Assembly: GCA_012513435.1 (NCBI GenBank)
Contig: JAAZCE010000019.1
Location: 62,001-126,000, forward strand
DNA: 64,000 nt
Source: Clostridiales bacterium
GTDB lineage: Bacteria; Bacillota; Clostridia; Peptostreptococcales; Anaerovoracaceae
Direction: 5' to 3'
Shown one piece after another: positions 34,670 to 46,187 of the stretch. The notes beneath the pieces were generated by a model. The model was not told where the DNA came from. It was given only the letters and a program-made list of their open reading frames with translations, and searched no databases. The position numbers and the translations under genes are program-made. Numbering within the stretch: position 1 is the stretch's first letter; each line of letters opens with the position of its first letter.

Positions 34670-35746
34670 GTGACAGCTACTAGTTTAGAATTATGGGGAC
34701 CTTTTTTCGTTGCTGCGATAGTTGCGGCTTTGACTACGCCGGCAGCTATTTGGCTTGCACCGAAAATCGGCGCTATGGATATACCTAAGGACGAAAGAAG
34801 AGTTCACAACAAGCCCATGCCAAGGTTTGGGGGCATAGCTATATATCTTGGAATCATGGTCGCCCTATCTATCTATGCTTTGAAGAATGAGGGGGTAGTA
34901 AGTGCTATGGTCGGCTGTACCCTTATTTACATTCTAGGGCTTGTGGATGACCTGAAGGACTTGAAGCCTTGGATTAAATTTGGCGGACAGGTAGGGTGTG
35001 CCGTGGTGGTTTATGCCCTAGGCCTAAGGATAGAATTTATCACTAATTATTTTGGCCCCGGAAACATGGCCTTCGGAGATGTGGCCTGCTTTGTAATTAC
35101 TATCCTGTGGCTTGTGGGTATTACCAATGCAGTGAACCTCATTGACGGACTTGACGGGCTGGCTGCGGGAATAGCGGCTATTTCAGCTCTCTGCATAGGG
35201 TATGTGGCTTATATCAACGGTCAGTACATACCGACTTTGGCTATGATGACTATTGCAGGAGCAGCCCTTGGGTTTCTCCCTTTCAATTTTCATCCGGCCA
35301 AGATATTTATGGGAGATTCGGGCTCACAGCTACTTGGGTTCAGCATGGCAGCTTTTTCAATAATGGGTACGGTGAAAAGCACCACGGTGGTAGTAGTGGT
35401 AATACCGGCGCTAGTACTGGGACTGCCTATATTCGATACGGCATTTGCCATAGTAAGGAGAATGTTGAAGCATCAGTCAATAGGGACAGCGGATAAGGAG
35501 CATCTGCATCACAGGATAATGAAGGCCGGATTCGGTCAGAGACGGGCGGTCATGCTTATGTACTGTATAAGCGGGATAATGGGTGTAGTGGCGGTCCTTT
35601 ATAGCAGAGGCTTCATGGTGGAGTCTATTGGGCTGGTTGCAATAGCCATAATGCTGCTCTATGTGCTGTTGTCGGACACAGGAAACAGGAACGTACGCAT
35701 TAAAGCCAAAGAAGTTACAGATGAACGAGAAGAAGGTAAGGATTAA
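34670..35746 (+). CDS. tagO: Undecaprenyl-phosphate N-acetylglucosaminyl-1-phosphate transferase (TagO/WecA-like)
   Basis: The 358-aa membrane transferase of the MraY superfamily has about ten helices. The cytoplasmic motifs DERRVHNKPMPRFGG, GLVDDLKDLKP, AVNLIDGLDGLAAG and FMGDSGS are intact, and the C-terminal loop has KEHLHHRIMKAG. It starts teichoic acid or polysaccharide synthesis by making lipid-linked GlcNAc. The start is GTG at 34670, 2 bp after the deaminase stop, so translation is coupled. This supports the idea of an envelope-polymer pathway in this organism. Confidence 0.92.
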   Translation: MTATSLELWGPFFVAAIVAALTTPAAIWLAPKIGAMDIPKDERRVHNKPMPRFGGIAIYLGIMVALSIYALKNEGVVSAMVGCTLIYILGLVDDLKDLKPWIKFGGQVGCAVVVYALGLRIEFITNYFGPGNMAFGDVACFVITILWLVGITNAVNLIDGLDGLAAGIAAISALCIGYVAYINGQYIPTLAMMTIAGAALGFLPFNFHPAKIFMGDSGSQLLGFSMAAFSIMGTVKSTTVVVVVIPALVLGLPIFDTAFAIVRRMLKHQSIGTADKEHLHHRIMKAGFGQRRAVMLMYCISGIMGVVAVLYSRGFMVESIGLVAIAIMLLYVLLSDTGNRNVRIKAKEVTDEREEGKD

Positions 35747-35770
35747 ATCGGAGAAGAAAGCAAAGGTTAA

Positions 35771-37150
35771 ATGACACAAGGAGAAAACTTAAACAACATA
35801 AACAATAAAAAATTGTTGCGAACTCTGGGGAGGGTGGCACTACCTATTGCCGCCCAGAGCTTAATAGGATCCAGCCTCAACCTGGTGGACAATCTCATGG
35901 TGGGAAGTCTGGGAGAATTGAGCCTCAACGCGGTAGGAGTATCGGTGCAGATATATTTTATATACTGGATGCTGCTTTATGGATTTTGCAGTGGCTCGGC
36001 CACATTCATATCGCAGTTTTTTGGCATAAATGACATGAAGAATATCAGGAAGACCCAGGGCTTTACCCTGATAGTATCAGTCTGCGTGGGAACCCTGTTC
36101 TTCTTGGCAGCGTTGATTATTCCTCAGCATATAATTGGTATATTCACCAGTTTCCCGGAAGTAATAGAAGTGGGGGTACAATATGTCAGAATTGGAGCGC
36201 CTTGCTTTTTGTTTGTGGCCATCACACAGCCCTTTACCATAGCACTTAGGGCGACACAGCAGACGAAGCTGCCTCTCATTGCCAGTGCAATAGGTCTGGG
36301 AGCCAATACCATATTGAATTACATTTTCATTTTCGGCAATTTCGGGGCGCCGGCTCTGGGAGTTGCGGGAGCAGCCCTTGCCACTGTAATTTCAAGGCTT
36401 ATTGAAATGTCCTTAATACTATATATAGTATTTGGCAGGAAAAACGCTATAGGAGGGAAGTTCAGCGAATTCCTCGGGTTTGAGAAAGCACTAGCAATGA
36501 GGATTGTGAGAAATTCACTGCCTACCACCATCAATGAGAGCATGTGGGGGATAGGCACATCTATGTATATCGCCGCCTTCGCAAGGATTGGAGTAACGGA
36601 GGGCGCCGCCATTCAGGCTTGCAATACCATCAACAACCTGTTTACCATGGCTGCATTCAGCATAGGAGATGCGGTTTTGATTTTAGTCGGCCAGAAGCTG
36701 GGAGAGGGAAAGATAGATATAGCATATGAAATGTCGAAAAAAATAGTTGCTATAGGCATTGGACTGGGAATAGTCTTGGGAGGTGCGCTGATTCTTCTCG
36801 GAGACCCTGTACTTATGCTGTTTGATTTTACCCCTAGAGGAGAAGATCTTGCAGAGAAGATACTTACGGTGTACGGTGCGACCTTTGTCGTTTCTCTTTA
36901 CGGAGGAATTCATATAACGGGAACTCTGAGGTGCGGTGGTGATACGAAATTCGCCATGTTTACGGAAACGGGAACGGTTTGGCTAATCGGTGTACCCTTG
37001 GCATTCATAACGGCTCTGTATCTCCACTGGCCTATATATTTCGCAGTGCTGGCAGTAAAAGGAGAGGAATTTGTAAAGGCGATAATATTGACAAAACGTT
37101 ATTTCAGCAAGAAATGGCTCAACAACGTTATACAGGATTTGAGCAAATAA
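35771..37150 (+). CDS. MATE-family efflux transporter
   Basis: The 459-aa protein has twelve predicted membrane helices in two similar halves. The opening LGRVALPIAAQSLIGSSLNLVDNLMVG and the mid-protein NSLPTTINESMWGIGTSMY are typical of Na+- or H+-driven multidrug antiporters. It follows tagO by 24 bp on the same strand. Substrate unknown. Confidence 0.9.
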   Translation: MTQGENLNNINNKKLLRTLGRVALPIAAQSLIGSSLNLVDNLMVGSLGELSLNAVGVSVQIYFIYWMLLYGFCSGSATFISQFFGINDMKNIRKTQGFTLIVSVCVGTLFFLAALIIPQHIIGIFTSFPEVIEVGVQYVRIGAPCFLFVAITQPFTIALRATQQTKLPLIASAIGLGANTILNYIFIFGNFGAPALGVAGAALATVISRLIEMSLILYIVFGRKNAIGGKFSEFLGFEKALAMRIVRNSLPTTINESMWGIGTSMYIAAFARIGVTEGAAIQACNTINNLFTMAAFSIGDAVLILVGQKLGEGKIDIAYEMSKKIVAIGIGLGIVLGGALILLGDPVLMLFDFTPRGEDLAEKILTVYGATFVVSLYGGIHITGTLRCGGDTKFAMFTETGTVWLIGVPLAFITALYLHWPIYFAVLAVKGEEFVKAIILTKRYFSKKWLNNVIQDLSK

Positions 37151-37206
37151 CGAATAATGTGTTAAGGTATATAAAACTTTTTATCTTTTTTTTAACTTTT
37201 TCAAAC

Positions 37207-37234
37207 TTTACATTTCTTGAAATAGGGTTATAAT
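37207..37234 (+). promoter_or_regulatory. Promoter of the atp operon
   Basis: TTTACA (37207-37212), a 16-bp spacer and TATAAT (37229-37234). The start site falls near 37241. Confidence 0.65.
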
Positions 37235-37277
37235 ATAGTGAAAAGAAGTCTGACAGAAGAAACGGGCATTTCACTAT
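37235..37277 (+). promoter_or_regulatory. Inverted repeat reaching the atpI start codon
   Basis: ATAGTGAAA (37235-37243) is perfectly complementary to TTTCACTAT (37269-37277). The second arm ends on the first two bases of the ATG at 37276. No clear ribosome site is visible, so it could affect translation if it is transcribed whole. Confidence 0.4.
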
Positions 37278-37725
37278 GTATGATTTAAAAAACTTCAGAA
37301 ATCAAATAATAAAATACGACGTGGTAATTGCGTGTATAATAATTGTGATGTCTCTACCTTTCTTGAAACTGGAACCCTTTTTTTGGCTGGGCGTCATATT
37401 AGGCACGATTACGGCTCTGCTGAGCCTTAGGATAATGATAGCTTCGGGGAAGAGGGTCGCCGAAAACGGTAGTAAGGGAGCTGCTGTTGCCGGATACTTT
37501 TTGAGATTGCCAATATACGGTGTCGTGTTTTATTTTTGTATAAAGATGAATCTTATGTGTGGCTTGGCCTGCGGTCTGGGATTTCTGACGACACCGATTT
37601 CCATATTCTATATATACGGTATCAGATCCAGGTTTCCCGGAGCAAGGAAGAATCCTTTGAACGAAACCGATGAATCGAGAGAGTGGAATGACCTGGACGA
37701 TGATGGCTGGGATGAAAAAGACTGA
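37276..37725 (+). CDS. atpI: ATP synthase subunit I-like protein
   Basis: The 149-aa protein has four predicted helices, with a short first stretch and a strongly acidic C-terminal tail ending DDDGWDEKD. It is first in the atp operon, the usual place of AtpI, an assembly or Mg2+/c-ring factor. Sequence similarity of AtpI proteins is low, so the call rests on topology and position. It precedes atpB by 17 bp. Confidence 0.8.
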   Translation: MYDLKNFRNQIIKYDVVIACIIIVMSLPFLKLEPFFWLGVILGTITALLSLRIMIASGKRVAENGSKGAAVAGYFLRLPIYGVVFYFCIKMNLMCGLACGLGFLTTPISIFYIYGIRSRFPGARKNPLNETDESREWNDLDDDGWDEKD

Positions 37726-37742
37726 AGGGGAGGAAAAACATT

Positions 37743-38450
37743 ATGGAATTAGGCCCACGAATAATACTGAGAATCGGGAACATTCCTATTACGGAAACGG
37801 TATTGTTTTCCTTGATAATAAGTATACTTATACTTGTTTTCGCTTTTTTTGCTACGAGAAGAATGGAGCGTATTCCTAAGGGCGCACAGGCTGTGGGAGA
37901 GCTTATCGTAGGAACGGTATATAATATGGTCGGCGAAACTATGGGCGGTGAAGCGAAGGAACGATTTGCACCGTACATGGGGACCCTGTTTTTGTATCTT
38001 GCATTCGGCAGCTGCCTTGGGCTCTTTGAGCTGAGACCGGTGACTGCGGATTTGAACTGCACCGTGCCTCTGGCTTTAGTAAGTTTCATCATGATACATT
38101 ACAACGCTGTGAAAGCTCAGACGGCGAAAGGCTATATAAAGCATTTGGCTGAACCTTATGCATTTATTTTTCCTATGAACATCATGAGCGATGTTATGTT
38201 CCCTATAACGCTGGCATGTCGAATATTCGGCAACATTACAGCGGGGGTTATTCTTATGACCTTGATGTATGATGGACTGAAGGCTGTTACTACGGCTCTG
38301 GGAAGCGTAGTTCCTTTCTTCCAGATTGGGATACCGCTGCCTTTCCATTTCTTCTTCGATATGTTTGAACCGGGGCTGCAAGCCTACATCTTCGTTATGT
38401 TAACTATGGTCTTTACTGCAAACGGAATGAATGCAAACGAAGAGCATTGA
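37743..38450 (+). CDS. atpB: F1Fo ATP synthase subunit a
   Basis: The 235-aa membrane subunit forms the ion half-channels next to the c-ring. The essential Arg lies in the AFIFPMNIMSDVMFPITLACRIFGNITAG region (ACRIFGN), and the C-terminal PLPFHFFFDMFEPGLQAYIFVMLTMVF is conserved. GGGGAGG precedes the ATG. Confidence 0.95.
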   Translation: MELGPRIILRIGNIPITETVLFSLIISILILVFAFFATRRMERIPKGAQAVGELIVGTVYNMVGETMGGEAKERFAPYMGTLFLYLAFGSCLGLFELRPVTADLNCTVPLALVSFIMIHYNAVKAQTAKGYIKHLAEPYAFIFPMNIMSDVMFPITLACRIFGNITAGVILMTLMYDGLKAVTTALGSVVPFFQIGIPLPFHFFFDMFEPGLQAYIFVMLTMVFTANGMNANEEH

Positions 38451-38477
38451 TAAATAAGAAATCATAATTAGCTATAA

Positions 38478-38753
<276 letters not shown>

Positions 38754-38765
38754 GGGGAGAAGGCT

Positions 38766-39278
38766 ATGGAAGTTTATTCCGGATTAATAGAGCTTAATTG
38801 GACATCACTTATGGTATTGGCAAATATTGTGATACTGTATTTGATTTTAAAACATTTTTTCTTTGAAAAAATCCATAATTTCATGCAGAACAGGCAGGAT
38901 GCAGTCAGAGATGCCATTGACAGTGCAGAGGCAATTAATCGCAAGGCTGACGCAAAGATGGAAAATTATAATAAGAGGATTGCAAATGCTGAGGCAGAGG
39001 GCAGGGATATTGTTAGACAGGCAAAGGTCAAGGCTGATGCTCAGGCTGCCGAGATAGTTGAGGAAGCTCGTAAGCAGGCCGGAGAAATTATAGTTAAAGC
39101 AGAGAAAACCATTGAGCGAGAAAGAGAAAAAGCCACGGAAGAGATGCGCCACGAGATAGCAGCGCTGGCGATTCTTGCTGCTGAAAAAATCGTGGAACAT
39201 GAGATTCAAAATATCGGACAGGAAACGATTATAGACGAGGTAATAAGAAAAGCAAGGAGTGACCAATGGCAGAATTAA
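38766..39278 (+). CDS. atpF: F1Fo ATP synthase subunit b
   Basis: The 170-aa protein has one N-terminal membrane helix (about 14-32) and a long charged coiled coil containing RDAIDSAEAINRKADAKMENYNKR-type heptads. It forms the peripheral stalk. Its stop overlaps the atpH start by 13 bp. Confidence 0.93.
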   Translation: MEVYSGLIELNWTSLMVLANIVILYLILKHFFFEKIHNFMQNRQDAVRDAIDSAEAINRKADAKMENYNKRIANAEAEGRDIVRQAKVKADAQAAEIVEEARKQAGEIIVKAEKTIEREREKATEEMRHEIAALAILAAEKIVEHEIQNIGQETIIDEVIRKARSDQWQN

Positions 39279-39799
39279 CTGTTGATTTGACCTATGGTGC
39301 TGCTTTGTTTCAGGCAGCCGTGGAAACAAACAAAAAGGATGTGATTCTTAGTGAGGCGGAGGAGCTTCTGGATATATTTGTTCGTGAGCCTGATTTGAAA
39401 GCCTTCATTAATTATCCTGCCATATCCGTTAACGAAAAAAAGAAAGTCATCGCAGGTATTTTCCAGGGAAAAATCTGTGATGAACTGATAAACTTTCTCT
39501 ATGTGCTTGTGGATAAGGGCAGAACCACACATTTTGAAAGAATAATCAAGGAGTACAAAAAACTGGTGGAAAGAGAAGAAGGCTGTTCTTACGGAACGGT
39601 TTATTCTGTAATTCCTCTTACTGACAACCGCATCGAAGTACTTGAAAAGGAAACCTCCAGGCTGATGAAGAGCAATGTATGGCTGACCAACGAGCTGGAT
39701 CCAAAGCTTATCGCAGGCATCAAAATCCTTGTTGAAGGAAAAATAGTAGACGCTTCCATAAGAAAGCGATTCGATGAATTGGAAAGCCAAATAATTTAG
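39266..39799 (+). CDS. atpH: F1Fo ATP synthase subunit delta
   Basis: The 177-aa OSCP/delta subunit joins the peripheral stalk to the top of F1. TYGAALFQAAVE opens the N-terminal domain, and IKILVEGKIVDASIRKRFDEL is the typical C-terminal segment. It overlaps atpF by 13 bp. Confidence 0.93.
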   Translation: MAELTVDLTYGAALFQAAVETNKKDVILSEAEELLDIFVREPDLKAFINYPAISVNEKKKVIAGIFQGKICDELINFLYVLVDKGRTTHFERIIKEYKKLVEREEGCSYGTVYSVIPLTDNRIEVLEKETSRLMKSNVWLTNELDPKLIAGIKILVEGKIVDASIRKRFDELESQII

Positions 39800-41329
<1,530 letters not shown>

Positions 41330-41348
41330 ATAAGAGGGAGGTGTGAGC

Positions 41349-42215
41349 ATGGCTTCAAACAGTATGCAGGACATAAAAAGACGAATAAGAAGCGTAAACA
41401 GCACTGAGCATATTACCAATGCCATGAAGCTGGTTTCGGCGGGCAAGCTGAGAAAGGCGAAGGCTATTTTTGAAAAAACAAATGAAAACTCACACTACAT
41501 TACCCATATGATTCACGAGTTGTTCAATAACAGCAAGGAAATACCGGAGGATTATCTGGCAGGGAACAGGGAAATAAAGACCACGTGCTATATTGTGGTC
41601 ACCAGTTGCCGAGGACTGTGCGGAGGCTTCAACAGCAATATATTGAAGGAAGCCCAGCATGATATAGATATGGACTGGGAGGAGCCCGTTATATTTGCCA
41701 TAGGCACAAAGGCAAAGGAGTATTTTGAAAAACGAGGCTATAACATATACAGCAGTTACCTTGCCCCGCCGGAGAACATTTCCTTCCTTGAGACGCGGGA
41801 AATGAGCCGTCCTATTATCGATATGTACAACAAGGGAGAAATCGATGAGGTAGTGCTGATTTACACATCATTTATCAGTTCTATGGAGCAGGAAGTGAAG
41901 AACGTTACCCTGCTTCCCGTGGAAATTGAAAATGATATGGATATAATACAGAACAACAAGGATATCGAATACGAGCCATCGGTTGAGGAAGTATTTAACT
42001 ATTTGGTTCCTAAGTACGTTGAAATGATGATATATGCGGCTGTGGTGGAATCAGCTACATGTGAGCACGCTGCCAGGAGAATAGCAATGGAGAATGCAAC
42101 GGATAATGCTCGTGAGATGCTTGGAAACCTTTCCTTGACATACAACAGAGCGAGACAATCTGCCATAACCGATGAGATAATAGAAATCGTTGCCGGTTCA
42201 GAGGCGCAAAAATAG
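41349..42215 (+). CDS. atpG: F1Fo ATP synthase subunit gamma
   Basis: The 288-aa central shaft subunit starts MASNSMQDIKRRIRSVNSTE and ends with the conserved ENATDNAREMLGNLSLTYNR followed by RQSAITDEI. The ATG at 41349 is 7 nt after GGGAGG (41336-41341); an in-frame GTG at 41343 is too close to that site. Confidence 0.96.
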   Translation: MASNSMQDIKRRIRSVNSTEHITNAMKLVSAGKLRKAKAIFEKTNENSHYITHMIHELFNNSKEIPEDYLAGNREIKTTCYIVVTSCRGLCGGFNSNILKEAQHDIDMDWEEPVIFAIGTKAKEYFEKRGYNIYSSYLAPPENISFLETREMSRPIIDMYNKGEIDEVVLIYTSFISSMEQEVKNVTLLPVEIENDMDIIQNNKDIEYEPSVEEVFNYLVPKYVEMMIYAAVVESATCEHAARRIAMENATDNAREMLGNLSLTYNRARQSAITDEIIEIVAGSEAQK

Positions 42216-43622
<1,407 letters not shown>

Positions 43623-43631
43623 GAGAGCTTT

Positions 43632-44069
43632 ATGGGCAATAGTGTAAAATTGGAAATAATGACTCCTTCTAAGATGTTTTACCGCGGAGATGTAGACCTT
43701 GTCATAGTTACTACATCTGAAGGCGATGAGGGCTTCATGTTTGGCCACTCATGGGCCTGCAAGCTCCTTGAGGTAGGCGAGCTTTGGATACAGGAAAAAG
43801 GCGCAGGCAAGGACGACTTCAGAGTTGCCGCCGTAGCCGGAGGCTTTATCGATGTACAGGACAGCATAATCATTTATACAGATGCCGTGGAATGGTCGGA
43901 GGACATCGATATGGACAGGGTTCTCAGCGAGAAGGCCAAGGCGGAAGACTGGCTTACACAGCATAAAGAGGACGGCAATACTAACGAGGTAACAAAGGCA
44001 AAGCTGGCCATACTCAAAGCGATAACTAGAAGTAACGTTGCCGCAGGCGGTATAAGGAGGAAGAGGTAA
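43632..44069 (+). CDS. atpC: F1Fo ATP synthase subunit epsilon
   Basis: The 145-aa protein has an N-terminal beta-sandwich (KLEIMTPSKMFYRGDVD through the EGDEGFMFGHSW region) and a C-terminal helical hairpin. It regulates ATP hydrolysis. Its last base is the first base of the next start codon (TAATG), so the following gene is translationally coupled to the ATP synthase operon. Confidence 0.92.
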   Translation: MGNSVKLEIMTPSKMFYRGDVDLVIVTTSEGDEGFMFGHSWACKLLEVGELWIQEKGAGKDDFRVAAVAGGFIDVQDSIIIYTDAVEWSEDIDMDRVLSEKAKAEDWLTQHKEDGNTNEVTKAKLAILKAITRSNVAAGGIRRKR

Positions 44070-44317
44070 TGGCAGAGACGAGAACCGCCTTAGTTGGAAT
44101 AATAGTGGAGAAAGAGGATTCAGTGGAGGCTTTAAACGGACTCCTTCATCAGTATAGAGCAAGTATCATTGGCAGAATGGGTATCCCCCATCCCGAAAAG
44201 GGAATATCCATCATTAGCGTAGCTCTTGAAGCCGATCAGGATACCATCAGCGCCCTGTCCGGCAAGCTGGGGGCTTTGGACGGCGTCAGCACGAAGACAA
44301 TATATTCAAAGAAATAG
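44069..44317 (+). CDS. TM1266-family iron-only hydrogenase system putative regulator
   Basis: The 82-aa ferredoxin-fold protein reads RTALVGIIVEKEDSVEALN, then SIIGRMGIPHPEKGISIISV and ends with STKTIYSKK. This is the small TM1266 family, which is found beside [FeFe]-hydrogenase maturation or structural genes and is thought to be regulatory. Here it is fused to the end of the atp operon by a one-base overlap, and the hydABC operon faces it across a terminator 109 bp away. Ligand and target are unknown. Confidence 0.85.
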   Translation: MAETRTALVGIIVEKEDSVEALNGLLHQYRASIIGRMGIPHPEKGISIISVALEADQDTISALSGKLGALDGVSTKTIYSKK

Positions 44318-44363
44318 CAAGAGAGCAGGATATATTATTAAAATAATATTAAAGTATTATCAA

Positions 44364-44395
44364 AAAGCCCGGAAGGCATTAACCTTCCGGGCTTT
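44364..44395. terminator. Bidirectional terminator between atp and hyd operons
   Basis: AAAGCCCGGAAGG (44364-44376) and CCTTCCGGGCTTT (44383-44395) form a 13-bp perfect stem with A and T runs on both sides. Confidence 0.92.
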
Positions 44396-44426
44396 ATAAC
44401 GGTGTAATATTTTATCTGACGATTCA

Positions 44427-46169
44427 TCAGTCGTCGTAATTAGTTCTAGGCGTATAGTGGGTGTGGAGCAGCTGATGCGACTTGCTGCCTCCCGCCATGC
44501 CCAGAAAGTCTTTATAAAGTCTCTTGACGGTAGGATTGTTATGGGACTTTCTTATATACATATTCCTGTCTTCCTTATACAACCCCTTGGCTCTTTCGGC
44601 TCGCACATCAATCCAGTTTCTTACGTCAGACAACTGGAGAGGCTGACCGCCGCCGTTTACACAGCCGCCTGGACACGCCATGATTTCCACGAAGTGGAAC
44701 TTCTCTCCTGTCTTGATGGCATCCATAAGTTTCCTGGCATTGCCAAGGCCGTGAGCGACAGCCGCCCTTACATTAAGGTCTCCTATTTTCACATTGGTGA
44801 TTTTAATACCTTCAAGTCCTCTGACATCTTCGTATTCAAAGTTATCAGCGGAGCTTCCCGTCAGTATATCGGATACGGTTCTTAATGCAGCCTCCATAAC
44901 GCCGCCTGTGGCGCCGAAGATAGCGCCGGCACCTGAAGCGTTGCCAAACGGATTGTCAAAGTCGCTGTCCCCAAGGTCAGGAAACTCGATACCTATATCG
45001 TAAATCATCTTGCCCAGCTCTCTTGTAGTGAGAACGATATCCACATCAGCAAGGCCGTCCACCTGCATCTCCGGTCTGTTAGCCTCGAATTTCTTGGCAG
45101 TACAAGGCATTATGGATACTACCACGATATCCTTAGGGTCGATGTCATTCCTCTCTGCATAGTAGGTCTTCAATACGGCTCCGAACATCTGGTGAGGAGA
45201 TTTACACGAAGATAAATGTCCCAGCATATCAGGATAGTTGTGTTCACAGAACTTTATCCATCCCGGGGAGCAAGAGGTTATAAGCGGTAATTTACCGCCG
45301 CCCCTTATCCTGTCTATAAGCTCGGCCCCTTCTTCCATAATGGTAAGGTCTGCACCCGTGTCCGTATCGAATACCTTGTCAAAGCCCAGCATTCTCAGTG
45401 CGGTTACCATCTTGCCGGTTACAGGAGTTCCGATGTTCATTTCAAAGTCTTCTCCAAGAGCCACTCTTACAGCAGGAGCGGTTTGAACCACAACATGCTT
45501 GCTTGGGTCGTGAATAGCCTCCCAAACCTTGTCAACATCGCTCTTCTCATGAAGTGCACCTACAGGGCAGTAGTTTATACACTGTCCGCAGTTGACGCAT
45601 GGCGTTTCCGAAAGTGAAATGCCGAAAGGCGATGCCACCTGAGTGTTAAAGCCTCTGTTCACAACATCTATTACGCCTACGGTCTGTATGTTCTTGCATA
45701 CGCTTACACAGCGTCTGCAGAGGATACATTTGTTAGGGTCTCTTACTATTGAAGTACCGATATCGAGAGGAAGTTTCTTCTGTTCTCCTTCAAATCTGAC
45801 CATATCTACGGAGAGCTTGTTTGCTAAAGCCTGAAGCTCGCAGTCCATCCAGCTTCTCGTACAGGTCTGACATCTTGAGTTGTGGTTAGAAAGGATAAGC
45901 TCTAAGTTTACCTTTCTGGCTTCCATTACGGCAGGTGTATGGGTGAACACCTCCATGCCCTCGGAAACAGGGTGAACACATGCTGCCTGCAGGGCTCTTG
46001 CGCCCTTCACCTCAACAATGCACATACGGCAGCAGCCGATTTCGTTTAAATTCTTCAGGAAGCAAAGTGTAGGAATGTTGATATTAACTTCCTTAGCTGC
46101 CTGTAAGATAGTATAGTTTTCCGGCACATACAATTTGATGCCGTCTATTGTCATGCTTACTTTATTCAT
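44427..46169 (-). CDS. hydA: [FeFe] hydrogenase catalytic subunit HydA
   Basis: The 580-aa protein has an N-terminal plant-type 2Fe-2S domain (CFLKNLNEIGCCRMC), the His-ligated cluster HNSRCQTCTRSWMDC, two 4Fe-4S motifs (CILCRRCVSVC and CVNCGQCINYCP), and the H-cluster motifs TSCSPGW, MPCTAKKFEA and EIMACPGGCVNGGGQP. Together with HydB and HydC it forms the trimeric electron-confurcating type that makes H2 from NADH and reduced ferredoxin. TAAGGAGG precedes the ATG. The C-terminal tail is short and His/Ser rich. Confidence 0.96.
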   Translation of the reverse strand: MNKVSMTIDGIKLYVPENYTILQAAKEVNINIPTLCFLKNLNEIGCCRMCIVEVKGARALQAACVHPVSEGMEVFTHTPAVMEARKVNLELILSNHNSRCQTCTRSWMDCELQALANKLSVDMVRFEGEQKKLPLDIGTSIVRDPNKCILCRRCVSVCKNIQTVGVIDVVNRGFNTQVASPFGISLSETPCVNCGQCINYCPVGALHEKSDVDKVWEAIHDPSKHVVVQTAPAVRVALGEDFEMNIGTPVTGKMVTALRMLGFDKVFDTDTGADLTIMEEGAELIDRIRGGGKLPLITSCSPGWIKFCEHNYPDMLGHLSSCKSPHQMFGAVLKTYYAERNDIDPKDIVVVSIMPCTAKKFEANRPEMQVDGLADVDIVLTTRELGKMIYDIGIEFPDLGDSDFDNPFGNASGAGAIFGATGGVMEAALRTVSDILTGSSADNFEYEDVRGLEGIKITNVKIGDLNVRAAVAHGLGNARKLMDAIKTGEKFHFVEIMACPGGCVNGGGQPLQLSDVRNWIDVRAERAKGLYKEDRNMYIRKSHNNPTVKRLYKDFLGMAGGSKSHQLLHTHYTPRTNYDD

Positions 46170-46187
46170 GTTTATGCAGCCTCCTTA

